From RGIG6353 sp045653035 (GTDB lineage: Bacteria; Bacillota; Clostridia; Oscillospirales; SIG627), in assembly GCA_045653035.1 (NCBI GenBank), contig JAZOLO010000006.1, forward strand, positions 1 through 64,000: a DNA stretch of 64,000 bases, written 5' to 3'. Of the stretch, positions 44,619 to 53,006 are shown in pieces; positions within the stretch are counted from its first letter, which is position 1; every line of letters starts with the position of its first letter. Below the pieces are notes generated by a model. That model saw only the letters and a list, made by a program, of their open reading frames with translations. It had not been told where the DNA came from and made no database searches. The position numbers and the translations under genes are program-made.

Positions 44619-45769
44619 AAAGCACCTCTTTTCGTACGCACTTTTCTTACAGTTACACTAAGTAAAAGGAAAAAAGCTATATATAAAAAGCATATTAAAA
44701 AAACACTTAAAATTTCACCCTTTTTAATAATACTTTCCGAAAGGGCAAAGGCTTTTCCCGTTGGAAGCACCGACGCTATTTTCCTTACTCCTTCTGGGAA
44801 GAAATAAGAGGGATAGAAATAGCCCGAAATATAGGCAAAGAGGAAGGAGGAGAAAAACTGTGTGAGAGTTCCTGCCACCACCGAGCCTGAAATTTCATAG
44901 ATAAAAAACTGAAACGACGATAAAAGGGCAAGGGGCAAAACGAGGAACAGGGTGTTATTTACACCCAGTACAAGTCCCGCTATTACAGAAATAAAAAACG
45001 AAAAGGAACCTGTTATTATAAAAAATGCAGTCCATTCATAAATTATCTGACGGGTAACAGATACTCCTCTTGAAGAAAGGAGTATTGAAAGAGATAGATT
45101 TTCTTTTATCATATATCCCGACAGCGACATTCCGAGAATAAGGTGGAATACAAGCACCGCCGATATAAAATAGTATTCAAAAAAAGTAGGGCTTTCTCTT
45201 TCAGATAGATTTTCCGTTTCAAAGAAATCTTCACGGGCAAGAATTTTTGATATGATGCTAAAGGACATTTTTTCGGTTTCAGCAGTAAGCTTTTCCCGTT
45301 TACCGCTGTCCTTCAGAAATTGTCTCATGCCGTAGACAGCCCTTTGACTTTCGGTGAGGAGCACCGAAACGCTCTCAACTATCTCTCCTGTGAGAAGGTG
45401 AGAGAGGGAGGAGGGCTTCTTTAAAAGAACGTAAGAAAAAGGAACGTTCTTTCCTTTCATTGCCGACTCAATGAAATTCTCGGGCACTACCGCATAGCCC
45501 TGTATCTCACCCGAAATAAGTCTTTTCTTCGCCTCGTCTTCGGAGAGCTGTACCGTTTCAAAATGCTCTGTTTCGCTAAGTATAGCTGAAGCCATATCAA
45601 CGTAAAAATCGTCGGTATATGAAACAACACCGATTTTTTTAAGCTCCTTCCTGTCAGAAAAGGAGAGGAGCGAAAGAATTATGAGAATAAGGGTCAGTGA
45701 AATAAAAAGAATAGAGAAAAGAGAGGGGAGAAGTCTTTTTATGGATAGTGTAAAGTAGGTTTTTTTCAT
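44615..45769 (-). CDS. ABC-2 type exporter permease, first
   Basis: A 384-residue permease with the same layout as its neighbour: an N-terminal helix, an external domain and a C-terminal six-helix region, ending with SVTVRKVRTKRG. Overlaps the ATPase gene by 4 bp upstream and the second permease by 4 bp downstream. The export substrate is not evident; a lipid, peptide or drug would all fit this family. Confidence 0.82.
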   Translation of the reverse strand: MKKTYFTLSIKRLLPSLFSILFISLTLILIILSLLSFSDRKELKKIGVVSYTDDFYVDMASAILSETEHFETVQLSEDEAKKRLISGEIQGYAVVPENFIESAMKGKNVPFSYVLLKKPSSLSHLLTGEIVESVSVLLTESQRAVYGMRQFLKDSGKREKLTAETEKMSFSIISKILAREDFFETENLSERESPTFFEYYFISAVLVFHLILGMSLSGYMIKENLSLSILLSSRGVSVTRQIIYEWTAFFIITGSFSFFISVIAGLVLGVNNTLFLVLPLALLSSFQFFIYEISGSVVAGTLTQFFSSFLFAYISGYFYPSYFFPEGVRKIASVLPTGKAFALSESIIKKGEILSVFLICFLYIAFFLLLSVTVRKVRTKRGAL

Positions 45770-46434
45770 AAGCTATCCACAAGCCTCTTTATATTTCCGT
45801 TAAACTCAAAAGGGGAAAGCTTTCCTTCTTTTAAAATAAAAATCTTATCACAAAGCTCAAATTCACTTGTCTCGTGAGTTACAAGAATGGCAGTACCGCC
45901 CCTCCTTGTAAAGCTTTTAAGATAGTCCGCGATTTTCTCACGGCAGATAAGGTCAAGAGATGCCGACGGCTCGTCGAGAAGCAGTATTTCAGGATTGTGT
46001 GCTACGGCACAGCCGATAGACAGCCTTTTCTTCATACCGCCCGACATTTTGTTAACTGGAGTTTTAATAAACTCATCAATACCAAGGCTTTTGAGGACTC
46101 CTTCTTCAAGCTCTTTTTCCATATCTTTTTTAGAATACCACAGCCTCAAATTATCAAAAGCCGAAAGCTCCTCCAAAAGAGGTGTAGACTGAGGCACGAA
46201 GCCCAGTACCTTTTCCCTTGCCTTTTTATTTTCAAAAAGATTTTTTCCTCCGTATAGAAAAGCACCGCCGTCACCTTTAACTATTCCAGCGAGAATAGTG
46301 AGAAGTGTTGACTTTCCGCTTCCGTTACCTCCTATAATTCCGATGATTTCACCGGAGTCAGCCGAAAGGGATACTCCGTCAAGTACCGCCTTTTTGCCGT
46401 AGTTCTTTTTTATGTTAGTAATTTCTGTTTTCAT
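45766..46434 (-). CDS. ABC transporter ATP-binding protein
   Basis: A 222-residue ATPase. Walker A is GGNGSGKST, the signature MSGGMKKRLSIG and Walker B ILLLDEPSASLD. It energises the two permeases downstream. The start at 46434 (MKTEITNIKK) gives a normal family N-terminus; two earlier in-frame ATGs lack a better ribosome site and the first lies in the upstream terminator. Confidence 0.92.
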   Translation of the reverse strand: MKTEITNIKKNYGKKAVLDGVSLSADSGEIIGIIGGNGSGKSTLLTILAGIVKGDGGAFLYGGKNLFENKKAREKVLGFVPQSTPLLEELSAFDNLRLWYSKKDMEKELEEGVLKSLGIDEFIKTPVNKMSGGMKKRLSIGCAVAHNPEILLLDEPSASLDLICREKIADYLKSFTRRGGTAILVTHETSEFELCDKIFILKEGKLSPFEFNGNIKRLVDSL

Positions 46435-46453
46435 AACTTTTCCCATATTCAAA

Positions 46454-46481
46454 TAAAAGGGTGCGGAAAGCACCCTTTTAT
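46454..46481 (-). terminator. Hairpin between the zinc-ribbon protein gene and the ABC operon
   Basis: Perfect stem TAAAAGGGTGC/GCACCCTTTTA. On the minus strand it ends in TTTTA, a moderate terminator. The ABC operon starts only 20 bp further on in the same direction, so partial read-through would link the two units. Confidence 0.75.
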
Positions 46482-46482
46482 A

Positions 46483-46600
46483 TTAGTATCCGTAGTAAGC
46501 GTCGGCGTTGCCGTAATAGTAGTCATCGGCATTGCCGTAGAAATAGTCGTCAGCGTTACCGTAGAAGTAATCGTCGGCATCACCGTAGTAGTAATCGTCA
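46483..46600 (-). repeat. 24-bp coding repeats in the Asp/Tyr tail
   Basis: Four to five near-identical 24-bp units encode ADDYFYGN, ADDYYYGN and close variants at the extreme C-terminus. The units differ mostly at third codon positions, so protein sequence is kept by selection or the copies are not brand new. Confidence 0.85.
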
Positions 46601-48624
46601 AACGCACCGCTGTCCGTAGAAGTGCTAAAGTCATCGTTGAAGCCGTAATCGTAGACGTAATCAGTATCTATGCCAATATCGAACATTGAATCAGCACTGC
46701 CGTCATATTCGGTCTCGTATCCGTAGTCATAGTCATATCCGTCATCATAGTAATAATCATCTTCGTAGTAGTAATCGTCCTCATAAGAGCCGAACGCTCC
46801 TGACTCGGCTATGAAGGTCACGATATCTATTACTTCTTGGGGAAGTGACTCTGTAAATTTTTCCAGGTCAAGATTTCCTGCCCAGCTCATGAGTGCCGTT
46901 GTGTCATCAGCTTCAACTGTCTTTTCGGGAACCTTTATTTTTCCTGCATCAGAGATACCGCACTTTGTTTCAAGCCCTATAATTGAATTTTTGTCCGATT
47001 TGAAATCAATAGAGAAAGCACCTTTGTCCTCGGTTTTTTCCATTGATACTTCAAGTGAAAGCTTTGTAAGGTCTATGTCAAGCTCTTCGAGAATACTGTC
47101 AGCAAAATACTCTGAAGCCAGTGACTGAACAGCCTTTGAGGGCTTTATAACAATTGTTCCGTTAAAGGGATTTTCTGTATCAAAATCAACGAGTTCAATT
47201 TTCGCAACGTCAAAGGACATAGCCTCAAGAGTAGCCTCGCCGTTGAAGATACCCTTCTTAAGCGTTCCCTCGCCGAGAATAGTTACGTTGGAGCCTTCAG
47301 CCTCAACGTCAAGCTCGAAGGCTGCTTTCTTGCCCTTTGTTATGTAGAAAAGAGAGATGGTGCTGTCCTGATACTCTATCTCACGTCCGAGAATCTCACC
47401 CTTTGCATTAACGTACGTCTTTATAACGATTTCACCAAAGCCCTCGAACGAGCCTTTTATTACGTCCTTTGCATTGTCGAAAAGGGGAACGTCCTTAAGA
47501 TATTTCTTAAAATCACCCTTTTCAGCTTCACCTGTGGCTACCATAAGAGCGTCAACAATATCGTGAAGCTCCTTGTCGTCCTCAAACTCGCGTATAACGG
47601 CAAGAGTGATGCTTTCAAGGGTCTTTTCATCAATTTCCGCTTTGAGACAGGTAGCGTTTACTTCAATTTCACCAACCGATATTTTATCGCTGTATTTATC
47701 AACGCTGTCGATTTCTGCAAGTATTGCCTCGGCGTATCTTGCAATTATTTTCTCTGCAGTTTCGCCATCGGGGAGAGCGTCGATAAGCTTAAGACTCTGA
47801 TTTAATGCTTCTTCATATTCGGGAGAGGAATAAATGTCCTTCATTGTGTCAAAGCCGAGAAGCTTCGGGATATCCATCTTTATTGCAGTATCCGAAAGCT
47901 CGGGAAGCTCTGCATAAACTTCCGCATCTTCTGTTGCCGTGATAAGTGCGGAGATAATCTTATTATCCGAAAGACTGATGTCTGCACCAAGAGAAGCAAG
48001 TCCGTCTTTTTCTGCCATATCAATATTGATGCCCACTTTACCCAATATGTCAAGGTCCATATTTGACGCAGAGTTCAAAAGCTCTATTACGGGATTTCCT
48101 AAAGTGAGAGAAAGACCCAACGAAACCTTCTTGCCGTCAAGCTCACTCTTTACAGCCTTGCCCTCATTGATGGCATCAAGGTTATCTTCAGCAGTCTTTC
48201 CGCTCTTCTTTATCTCGTCGAAAAGTCCTGCAACAGCAGAGCCCATTTCGGTAATGCTTCTTTCCTCAACGTTCTGATAATACTTTTCGGGTGACGAGAA
48301 GGTCTTTTCTACAAAGTTTTTAACGTAAGGGAAGGAGGCAAAAACGGTCGCACCGAGAACAGCTACTATTGCCACAGCGGCGATAACAATCTTCCCGAGC
48401 TTCTTCTTTTTCTTAGGAGCTTCTGCAACAGGCTCAGGCACTTCCTCTACTGGCATCTCTTCTGCCTGTTCTTCTACGGCTTCGGGGATAAGCTCCGCCG
48501 TTTCTTTTGCTTCTTCTGTAACCGCTTCTTTGGTTACTTCTGTATTTTCTTCGAGTTTTGCACCGCAAGTGTCACAGAATTTTGTGCCCTCGGGAAATTG
48601 TTTTTCACAGTTTTTACAAAACAT
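46483..48624 (-). CDS. Large zinc-ribbon membrane protein with an Asp/Tyr-rich repeat tail
   Basis: A 713-residue protein. The zinc ribbon CKNCEKQF...CDTCG is at residues 3-20, followed by an acidic Glu/Pro/Val linker, a KKKKK stop and one membrane helix (about 77-97). The external domain of about 480 residues is acidic with no recognised motif. The last 100 residues are almost only Tyr, Asp, Gly, Asn and Ala, ending in near-identical eight-residue units such as ADDYFYGN. AAGGAGGATTTATC precedes the ATG. Function unknown; the tail suggests metal or surface binding. Confidence 0.8.
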   Translation of the reverse strand: MFCKNCEKQFPEGTKFCDTCGAKLEENTEVTKEAVTEEAKETAELIPEAVEEQAEEMPVEEVPEPVAEAPKKKKKLGKIVIAAVAIVAVLGATVFASFPYVKNFVEKTFSSPEKYYQNVEERSITEMGSAVAGLFDEIKKSGKTAEDNLDAINEGKAVKSELDGKKVSLGLSLTLGNPVIELLNSASNMDLDILGKVGINIDMAEKDGLASLGADISLSDNKIISALITATEDAEVYAELPELSDTAIKMDIPKLLGFDTMKDIYSSPEYEEALNQSLKLIDALPDGETAEKIIARYAEAILAEIDSVDKYSDKISVGEIEVNATCLKAEIDEKTLESITLAVIREFEDDKELHDIVDALMVATGEAEKGDFKKYLKDVPLFDNAKDVIKGSFEGFGEIVIKTYVNAKGEILGREIEYQDSTISLFYITKGKKAAFELDVEAEGSNVTILGEGTLKKGIFNGEATLEAMSFDVAKIELVDFDTENPFNGTIVIKPSKAVQSLASEYFADSILEELDIDLTKLSLEVSMEKTEDKGAFSIDFKSDKNSIIGLETKCGISDAGKIKVPEKTVEADDTTALMSWAGNLDLEKFTESLPQEVIDIVTFIAESGAFGSYEDDYYYEDDYYYDDGYDYDYGYETEYDGSADSMFDIGIDTDYVYDYGFNDDFSTSTDSGAFDDYYYGDADDYFYGNADDYFYGNADDYYYGNADAYYGY

Positions 48625-48657
48625 GATAAATCCTCCTTGAAGTATTAGTACAAAATA

Positions 48658-48686
48658 ATTCTATCACAAAATAATTCAAATGTCTA
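48658..48686 (-). promoter_or_regulatory. Promoter of the large zinc-ribbon gene
   Basis: Minus strand TAGACA, 17-bp spacer, TAGAAT. The first base after the -10 lies about 28 bp from the start codon. Confidence 0.55.
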
Positions 48687-48703
48687 TAAAAAACAAAAAA
48701 ATA

Positions 48704-48732
48704 TTGAAAAGGCAAAAATATTGTTGTATACT
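48704..48732 (+). promoter_or_regulatory. Promoter of nadE
   Basis: TTGAAA, 17-bp spacer, TATACT, 34 bp before the nadE start. Its position excludes a longer in-frame extension of nadE that begins inside it. Confidence 0.8.
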
Positions 48733-48765
48733 CTATTTATTAAGAAACAAAAAGGAAAAAGAAAT

Positions 48766-49515
48766 ATGAAAAATATAAATCACGAAATAGAAAAAAGATG
48801 TGAATATATACGCCGTCTTGTAGAAGAAGCCCATGCAAAGGGAGTAATCTTCGGCAACAGCGGAGGAAAAGACAGTGCCCTTGTGGGAATACTCGCAAGG
48901 AAAGCTCTCGGTGACGATTTTCGTGTGCTTGGTCTCATAATGCCCTGCGAGTCGAAGATAAACTTTACTACCGATAAGGATGATGCGGATGCCCTTGCCG
49001 AAAAATTCGGTATAGAAAAAAGAGTAATTGACTTAACCGACGCTAAAAAAGAGATAGTTAAGAGAACTGAAAAAGAGTCAGCTCTCAACTCTGTAGCTCT
49101 CAACAATATTGCCCCCAGACTGCGAATGACAACACTTTATACGGTAGGCACTGCGGAAAATCTTCTGGTTGCAGGAACTGGCAACAGATGCGAAAGGTAT
49201 ATGGGATATTTTACAAAATGGGGAGACGGGGCCTTTGATTTCAATCCTATAGCCGACCTGTTTGTCAGCGAGGTTTACGAAATGCTTGAAGCACTTGGCT
49301 GTCCAGAGCACATAATAAAGAAAGCACCCTCCGCAGGACTTTTCGAGGGACAGACCGACGAAAAGGAAATGGGAGTCACCTACTCCGAGGTGGAGAGCTT
49401 TATAAAGGGCGAAAAAATATCCGAAAAATCAGAGAAAATAATAAAAGCCTATCACAGCCGTTCGATGCATAAAAGACGTGGTTTTGAGCTTTATGAAAAT
49501 AAAGAAAAAGACTGA
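48766..49515 (+). CDS. nadE: Ammonia-dependent NAD synthetase
   Basis: Amidates nicotinate adenine dinucleotide to NAD. 249 residues. The PP-loop is SGGKDS (about 32-37), with LVAGTGNRCERYMGYFTKWG and APSAGLFEGQTDEKEMG typical of NadE. There is no glutaminase domain, so it uses free ammonia. AAAGGAAAAAG precedes the ATG. Confidence 0.95.
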   Translation: MKNINHEIEKRCEYIRRLVEEAHAKGVIFGNSGGKDSALVGILARKALGDDFRVLGLIMPCESKINFTTDKDDADALAEKFGIEKRVIDLTDAKKEIVKRTEKESALNSVALNNIAPRLRMTTLYTVGTAENLLVAGTGNRCERYMGYFTKWGDGAFDFNPIADLFVSEVYEMLEALGCPEHIIKKAPSAGLFEGQTDEKEMGVTYSEVESFIKGEKISEKSEKIIKAYHSRSMHKRRGFELYENKEKD

Positions 49516-49640
49516 CTTACACTCTTTTTTGGAGCTTTTGCTGATATTTTCTCACGTTTTTAAAGATACTTTAAAAAACTCTTGTTTGTCACTTTAACGT
49601 CACCCGTTTTTTCAGAATAAACTGAAACGAGGTGAAAAAG

Positions 49641-50303
49641 GTGATAAATTGGAGAAGAAAAACGGTGATATTTTTTATAACCATTTTTCTTGTGTCGACC
49701 GTTTTCTTGTGGTGGATAGCAAGAATTGAGCCTGCGGTGCTTTCCTTTGCCGAGGAGAATTTTAAAAACCGCACGGCAAAGGCGGTGTCCTTGTCGGTGT
49801 CGGAGGTAATGACTGAGGAAAATATTGACTACTCGGCACTTGTCTCTCTTGATACGGATACAGAGGGCAACGTTACGAGACTTTCTGCAAACACCCCTGA
49901 AATAAATATTTTAAAAAGCAAGGTATCGCTCAGAATTCTCGAAAAGCTTAACAGCGATGTGAAAAGAGAGAGTGTACCCCTTGGAAATCTTACGGGAATA
50001 CTGCTCTTTTCGGGCAAAGGTCCTTCCTTTGACGTAAGGCTTGTGGGTGTCGAAAGCCTTCTTGTTGAAACAGACAGCACTTTTTTATCACAAGGAATAA
50101 ACCAGACAAGGCACACGATAACGTTAAAGCTTAAGCTTAGGATGAGTATTGCGCTTTTTACAAAGCCGAAAAAGCTTGAAATAGAGGACAGTGTAGTTGT
50201 TGCGGACACAGTAATAGTCGGAAAGGTTCCCGACGGCTATACTGCTATAAATAAAGCTGACGGAGAGCTGATAGGTGACATTGTAGATTTTCGTGCGGAG
50301 TAA
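49641..50303 (+). CDS. yunB: Sporulation protein YunB
   Basis: A 220-residue protein with one N-terminal membrane helix (TVIFFITIFLVSTVFLWWIA) and a conserved external domain: PLGNLTGILLFSGKGP, GINQTRHTITLKL and a C-terminal VGKVPDGYTAIN, as in YunB. In Bacillus YunB is made in the mother cell and needed for efficient sporulation. The start is taken as GTG 49641, eight bases after GAGG; a GTG 9 bp earlier overlaps that ribosome site. It supports a spore-forming host. Confidence 0.88.
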   Translation: MINWRRKTVIFFITIFLVSTVFLWWIARIEPAVLSFAEENFKNRTAKAVSLSVSEVMTEENIDYSALVSLDTDTEGNVTRLSANTPEINILKSKVSLRILEKLNSDVKRESVPLGNLTGILLFSGKGPSFDVRLVGVESLLVETDSTFLSQGINQTRHTITLKLKLRMSIALFTKPKKLEIEDSVVVADTVIVGKVPDGYTAINKADGELIGDIVDFRAE

Positions 50304-50381
50304 TTTTTTTAAAAAAGACTTTTCAAAACCAATTATTTATGTTATGATTATATTAGCTTTAAAAAGAGAGGAAGTTAAACC

Positions 50382-51956
50382 ATGAAAAGCAGAATTATTT
50401 GTCTTTGTCTTTGCGTAGTTGCGGTAGCAGCTACTGTGCTCATGACAGTAAATCTTATAAACTCCGAATATCGCACACCCCCCGTTATCTCTCACAATAA
50501 AGGTGAAGAAGCGAATAAGGATAAGACCGATGGCGTAAGCGCTAATATTGAAATGAACAGCAATTCAATTTCCTCTTTTGCAGACAAGGTAGAAAAGTTT
50601 GTTGACCGCCTTGCTTACGGAACGGATAAAGAATATGCCGAAGAGCTTTCATATATTATAGAAAACCTTGATGCCGTATCCCAATACCTTGCAGACGGAG
50701 ACAGTGCAGGGGCTAAGTATCTTTCGGAATTATCTCTTGCCTTCAAGAGTGCAAGGGAAGGCTTCGTAAGCGATATTGATTTTTCAAGCAGAGTATCACG
50801 ACACCTTTCAGCACTTGACACGGCAAAGGAAAAGCTTACAAAGAATGAAAGCTTCTATCCTGTAATTGATACCGAGGCAGGCGGTGCTATGACACTTGCA
50901 CTCCTTTCAATGTATGAGAAAACACTCTCCGCCGATGCCGAAACCTTCACTGTAACAGTTGGCGGTGGCGCTATGATGGGAGACAGACTCGGTACTTCCG
51001 CCGAGCTTAAATTCTCCGAACAGCTTTCAAAGTATAATTATCTCTATCCCTTCCATAAGATATCACCATTCACAATGAATGACGATTTAACCTTTATAAG
51101 TCTTGAAGCACCCCTTACCACAGCAACCGAGTCCGAATCCTTTAACCCGGCAAAGGGCTCACCCGACTATGCAAAGAGACTTGCGGGTATAGATGCCGTA
51201 TCCCTTGCTTCCTCTGCAATTATGGACTACGGCGAAGCAGGCTTTAACGATACGGTTAAAGCACTTCACGACAACGGAATCTCCTATTCAGTTCAGGAGG
51301 GGGCACAGTCGATTTCGAGCGACTTTGGAAAAGTTGTTTATATTACCTTTGACCTCACCGAAACACCCGTTACTGACGAGCAGGCTTTGAGAAACAAGGA
51401 GATTATAAAGAAAGCTGTTGAAACCGAGCGTTCAAACGGTGCAAGTCTCATAGTTGTACTCCTTCATTGGAATACAAGACAAAGAAAGTCAGATGCACTT
51501 TCCGCTGATTATCTTGGAACGGCGGTGAGCGTTTACGAGCCTCACTTCGATGCATACAACAAGGAAATAGCAAGAGCCGCTATCGGCAACGGCACAAACG
51601 GCGCCGACCTTGTAGTGGGATACGGCTCAAGAGTAGCACAGGGTATTGAGTCCTACAATAATAAATTCATCGTCTACGAAACAGGAGACCTTACATACAG
51701 CGGAAGCCTTGACAGCGAAAAGAAAAATACGCAGTATTCCTTCCTTTTCCGTCAGACCTTTGCAAAGACGGAAAACGGCGTAAAATCTCTTTCATACCGC
51801 ATAATTCCTATTGTAAATACATCTGAGGACGAGCTTTATTTGCCTACTCCCGTATTTGATGAAAGAGCTGATACTGTGATAAAAAATCTCGTTTATGAAT
51901 CACGCTACTTCGGTAACGCTATAACAAGCTTCAACTACATCAAAATTACAAAGTAA
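50382..51956 (+). CDS. CapA-like metallophosphoesterase-fold protein, exported
   Basis: A 524-residue protein anchored by an N-terminal helix (about 4-27). A charged, helical region of about 130 residues follows. The C-terminal 330 residues match the CapA/PgsA family: VTVGGGAMMGDR, NDDLTFISLEAPLTT, and VVLLHWNTRQ, which replaces the more usual histidine-tryptophan-glycine. CapA proteins assist poly-gamma-glutamate export, but some are sporulation or cell-wall proteins; no pgs/cap synthesis genes are nearby. Between yunB and spoIIR, a sporulation link is possible. Confidence 0.78.
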   Translation: MKSRIICLCLCVVAVAATVLMTVNLINSEYRTPPVISHNKGEEANKDKTDGVSANIEMNSNSISSFADKVEKFVDRLAYGTDKEYAEELSYIIENLDAVSQYLADGDSAGAKYLSELSLAFKSAREGFVSDIDFSSRVSRHLSALDTAKEKLTKNESFYPVIDTEAGGAMTLALLSMYEKTLSADAETFTVTVGGGAMMGDRLGTSAELKFSEQLSKYNYLYPFHKISPFTMNDDLTFISLEAPLTTATESESFNPAKGSPDYAKRLAGIDAVSLASSAIMDYGEAGFNDTVKALHDNGISYSVQEGAQSISSDFGKVVYITFDLTETPVTDEQALRNKEIIKKAVETERSNGASLIVVLLHWNTRQRKSDALSADYLGTAVSVYEPHFDAYNKEIARAAIGNGTNGADLVVGYGSRVAQGIESYNNKFIVYETGDLTYSGSLDSEKKNTQYSFLFRQTFAKTENGVKSLSYRIIPIVNTSEDELYLPTPVFDERADTVIKNLVYESRYFGNAITSFNYIKITK

Positions 51957-51958
51957 AA

Positions 51959-51992
51959 GAAAAAAGAGTTCGGATTTCTCCGAACTCTTTTC
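51959..51992. terminator. Terminator between the CapA-like gene and a small lipoprotein gene
   Basis: Perfect stem AAAAGAGTTCGGA/TCCGAACTCTTTT around TTTC. It may work in both directions. A second hairpin, ATGGAGGG/CCCTCCAT at about 52004-52022, lies between it and the converging lipoprotein gene but has no T run. Confidence 0.85.
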
Positions 51993-52026
51993 AGTCTGTC
52001 GTAATGGAGGGCATCCCTCCATTAAA

Positions 52027-52275
52027 TTATTTCATCATATTACGAACGTCGTCGGCGGCATTGCCGATTGCGTTTTTAACGTTGTTTTTTGCCTTGTCGT
52101 AGGAGTTCATTATTCTGTCGCGGGTTTCTTTTGTAACGTTTCTGTCGTTGTTACGGTCATCGGCGTTGCCGTTATAATAACCGTAAGTGCCGTTGTCAGC
52201 GTTATAACTGCGGCAAGACACAAGGGACATCGACAAGGTGGAAAGAATTGCAAGTCCTATGAGTATCTTTTTCAT
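52027..52275 (-). CDS. Small lipoprotein, unknown function
   Basis: An 82-residue exported lipoprotein. Signal KKILIGLAILSTLSMSLVSC with lipid Cys21. The mature part is about 60 residues, rich in Asn and Asp, then an amphipathic helix SYDKAKNNVKNAIGNAADDV. The ATG at 52275 follows TTGGAG and yields a perfect lipobox; an upstream in-frame start does not. The gene converges on the CapA-like gene. I do not recognise the family. Confidence 0.8.
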   Translation of the reverse strand: MKKILIGLAILSTLSMSLVSCRSYNADNGTYGYYNGNADDRNNDRNVTKETRDRIMNSYDKAKNNVKNAIGNAADDVRNMMK

Positions 52276-52408
52276 GTTTTTCTCCAAAAATATTTTTACG
52301 AGAGAAACAAATCTCTCGAAAACAGTATCCCCAAACAATAAAAAAATAAAATGACAAATTTTTATTAAATAGCATTTTTTTGTCAATAATACTCCGAAAG
52401 GAGTATTT

Positions 52409-52981
52409 ATGAAATACGTTTTGATAGTTTTTCTCACTCTTACCCTCTTAATTTTTGCATTTACAAATGAAGATACGATACCCGATGTTGCACGAATTCA
52501 CGTTGTTGCAAACTCCGATAGTGCACGAGATATCGAAATAAAAATGGAGGTTGTAAAAGAGATATCAAGGCTTATTGGAGAGGAAAGCTTTGACAGTACT
52601 GAAAAGATAGGGGAGGGACTTAAAAAAAGGCTTCCCGAAATAGAAAAAACTGCAATGCAAGTCCTTGAAAAATCATCGGCAGACTATGGTGCCGTGGCAG
52701 AGGTTGGAGTGCGATACTTTGACAAAAAATCACTGGGAAACTCATCTTTTCCCAAGGGCGAGTATACCGCACTTATAATTACTCTGGGAAAAGGTGAAGG
52801 TCATAACTGGTGGAGTGTCATTTTCCCTGACCTTTCTTTCAAAGCCTCACTTGCTTCAGGAGAGGAGGGCGGAAAAGGTAAAACCGTGGTTATCGGCGGT
52901 GACACTGTGGTGAAGCTCCGATGCTTCTTACTTGAGCTATTGACAAAAGGTAAAAAAAAGAGTACAATTACCCGTGTATGA
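52409..52981 (+). CDS. spoIIR: Stage II sporulation protein R
   Basis: Forespore-secreted signal that triggers SpoIIGA to process pro-sigma-E in the mother cell. 190 residues. An N-terminal signal/anchor helix is followed by the conserved RIHVVANSDSARDIEIK (RxHVxANSDSxxDQ in the family) and GHNWWSVIFPDLSF (GHNWWCVxFPPLCF in most, so Ser replaces the usual Cys). AAAGGAG lies upstream of the ATG. Together with yunB it is good evidence that the host sporulates or has recent spore-forming ancestry. Confidence 0.93.
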   Translation: MKYVLIVFLTLTLLIFAFTNEDTIPDVARIHVVANSDSARDIEIKMEVVKEISRLIGEESFDSTEKIGEGLKKRLPEIEKTAMQVLEKSSADYGAVAEVGVRYFDKKSLGNSSFPKGEYTALIITLGKGEGHNWWSVIFPDLSFKASLASGEEGGKGKTVVIGGDTVVKLRCFLLELLTKGKKKSTITRV

Positions 52982-53006
52982 ATTCACGTCACGTTAAGGT
53001 AATTTT

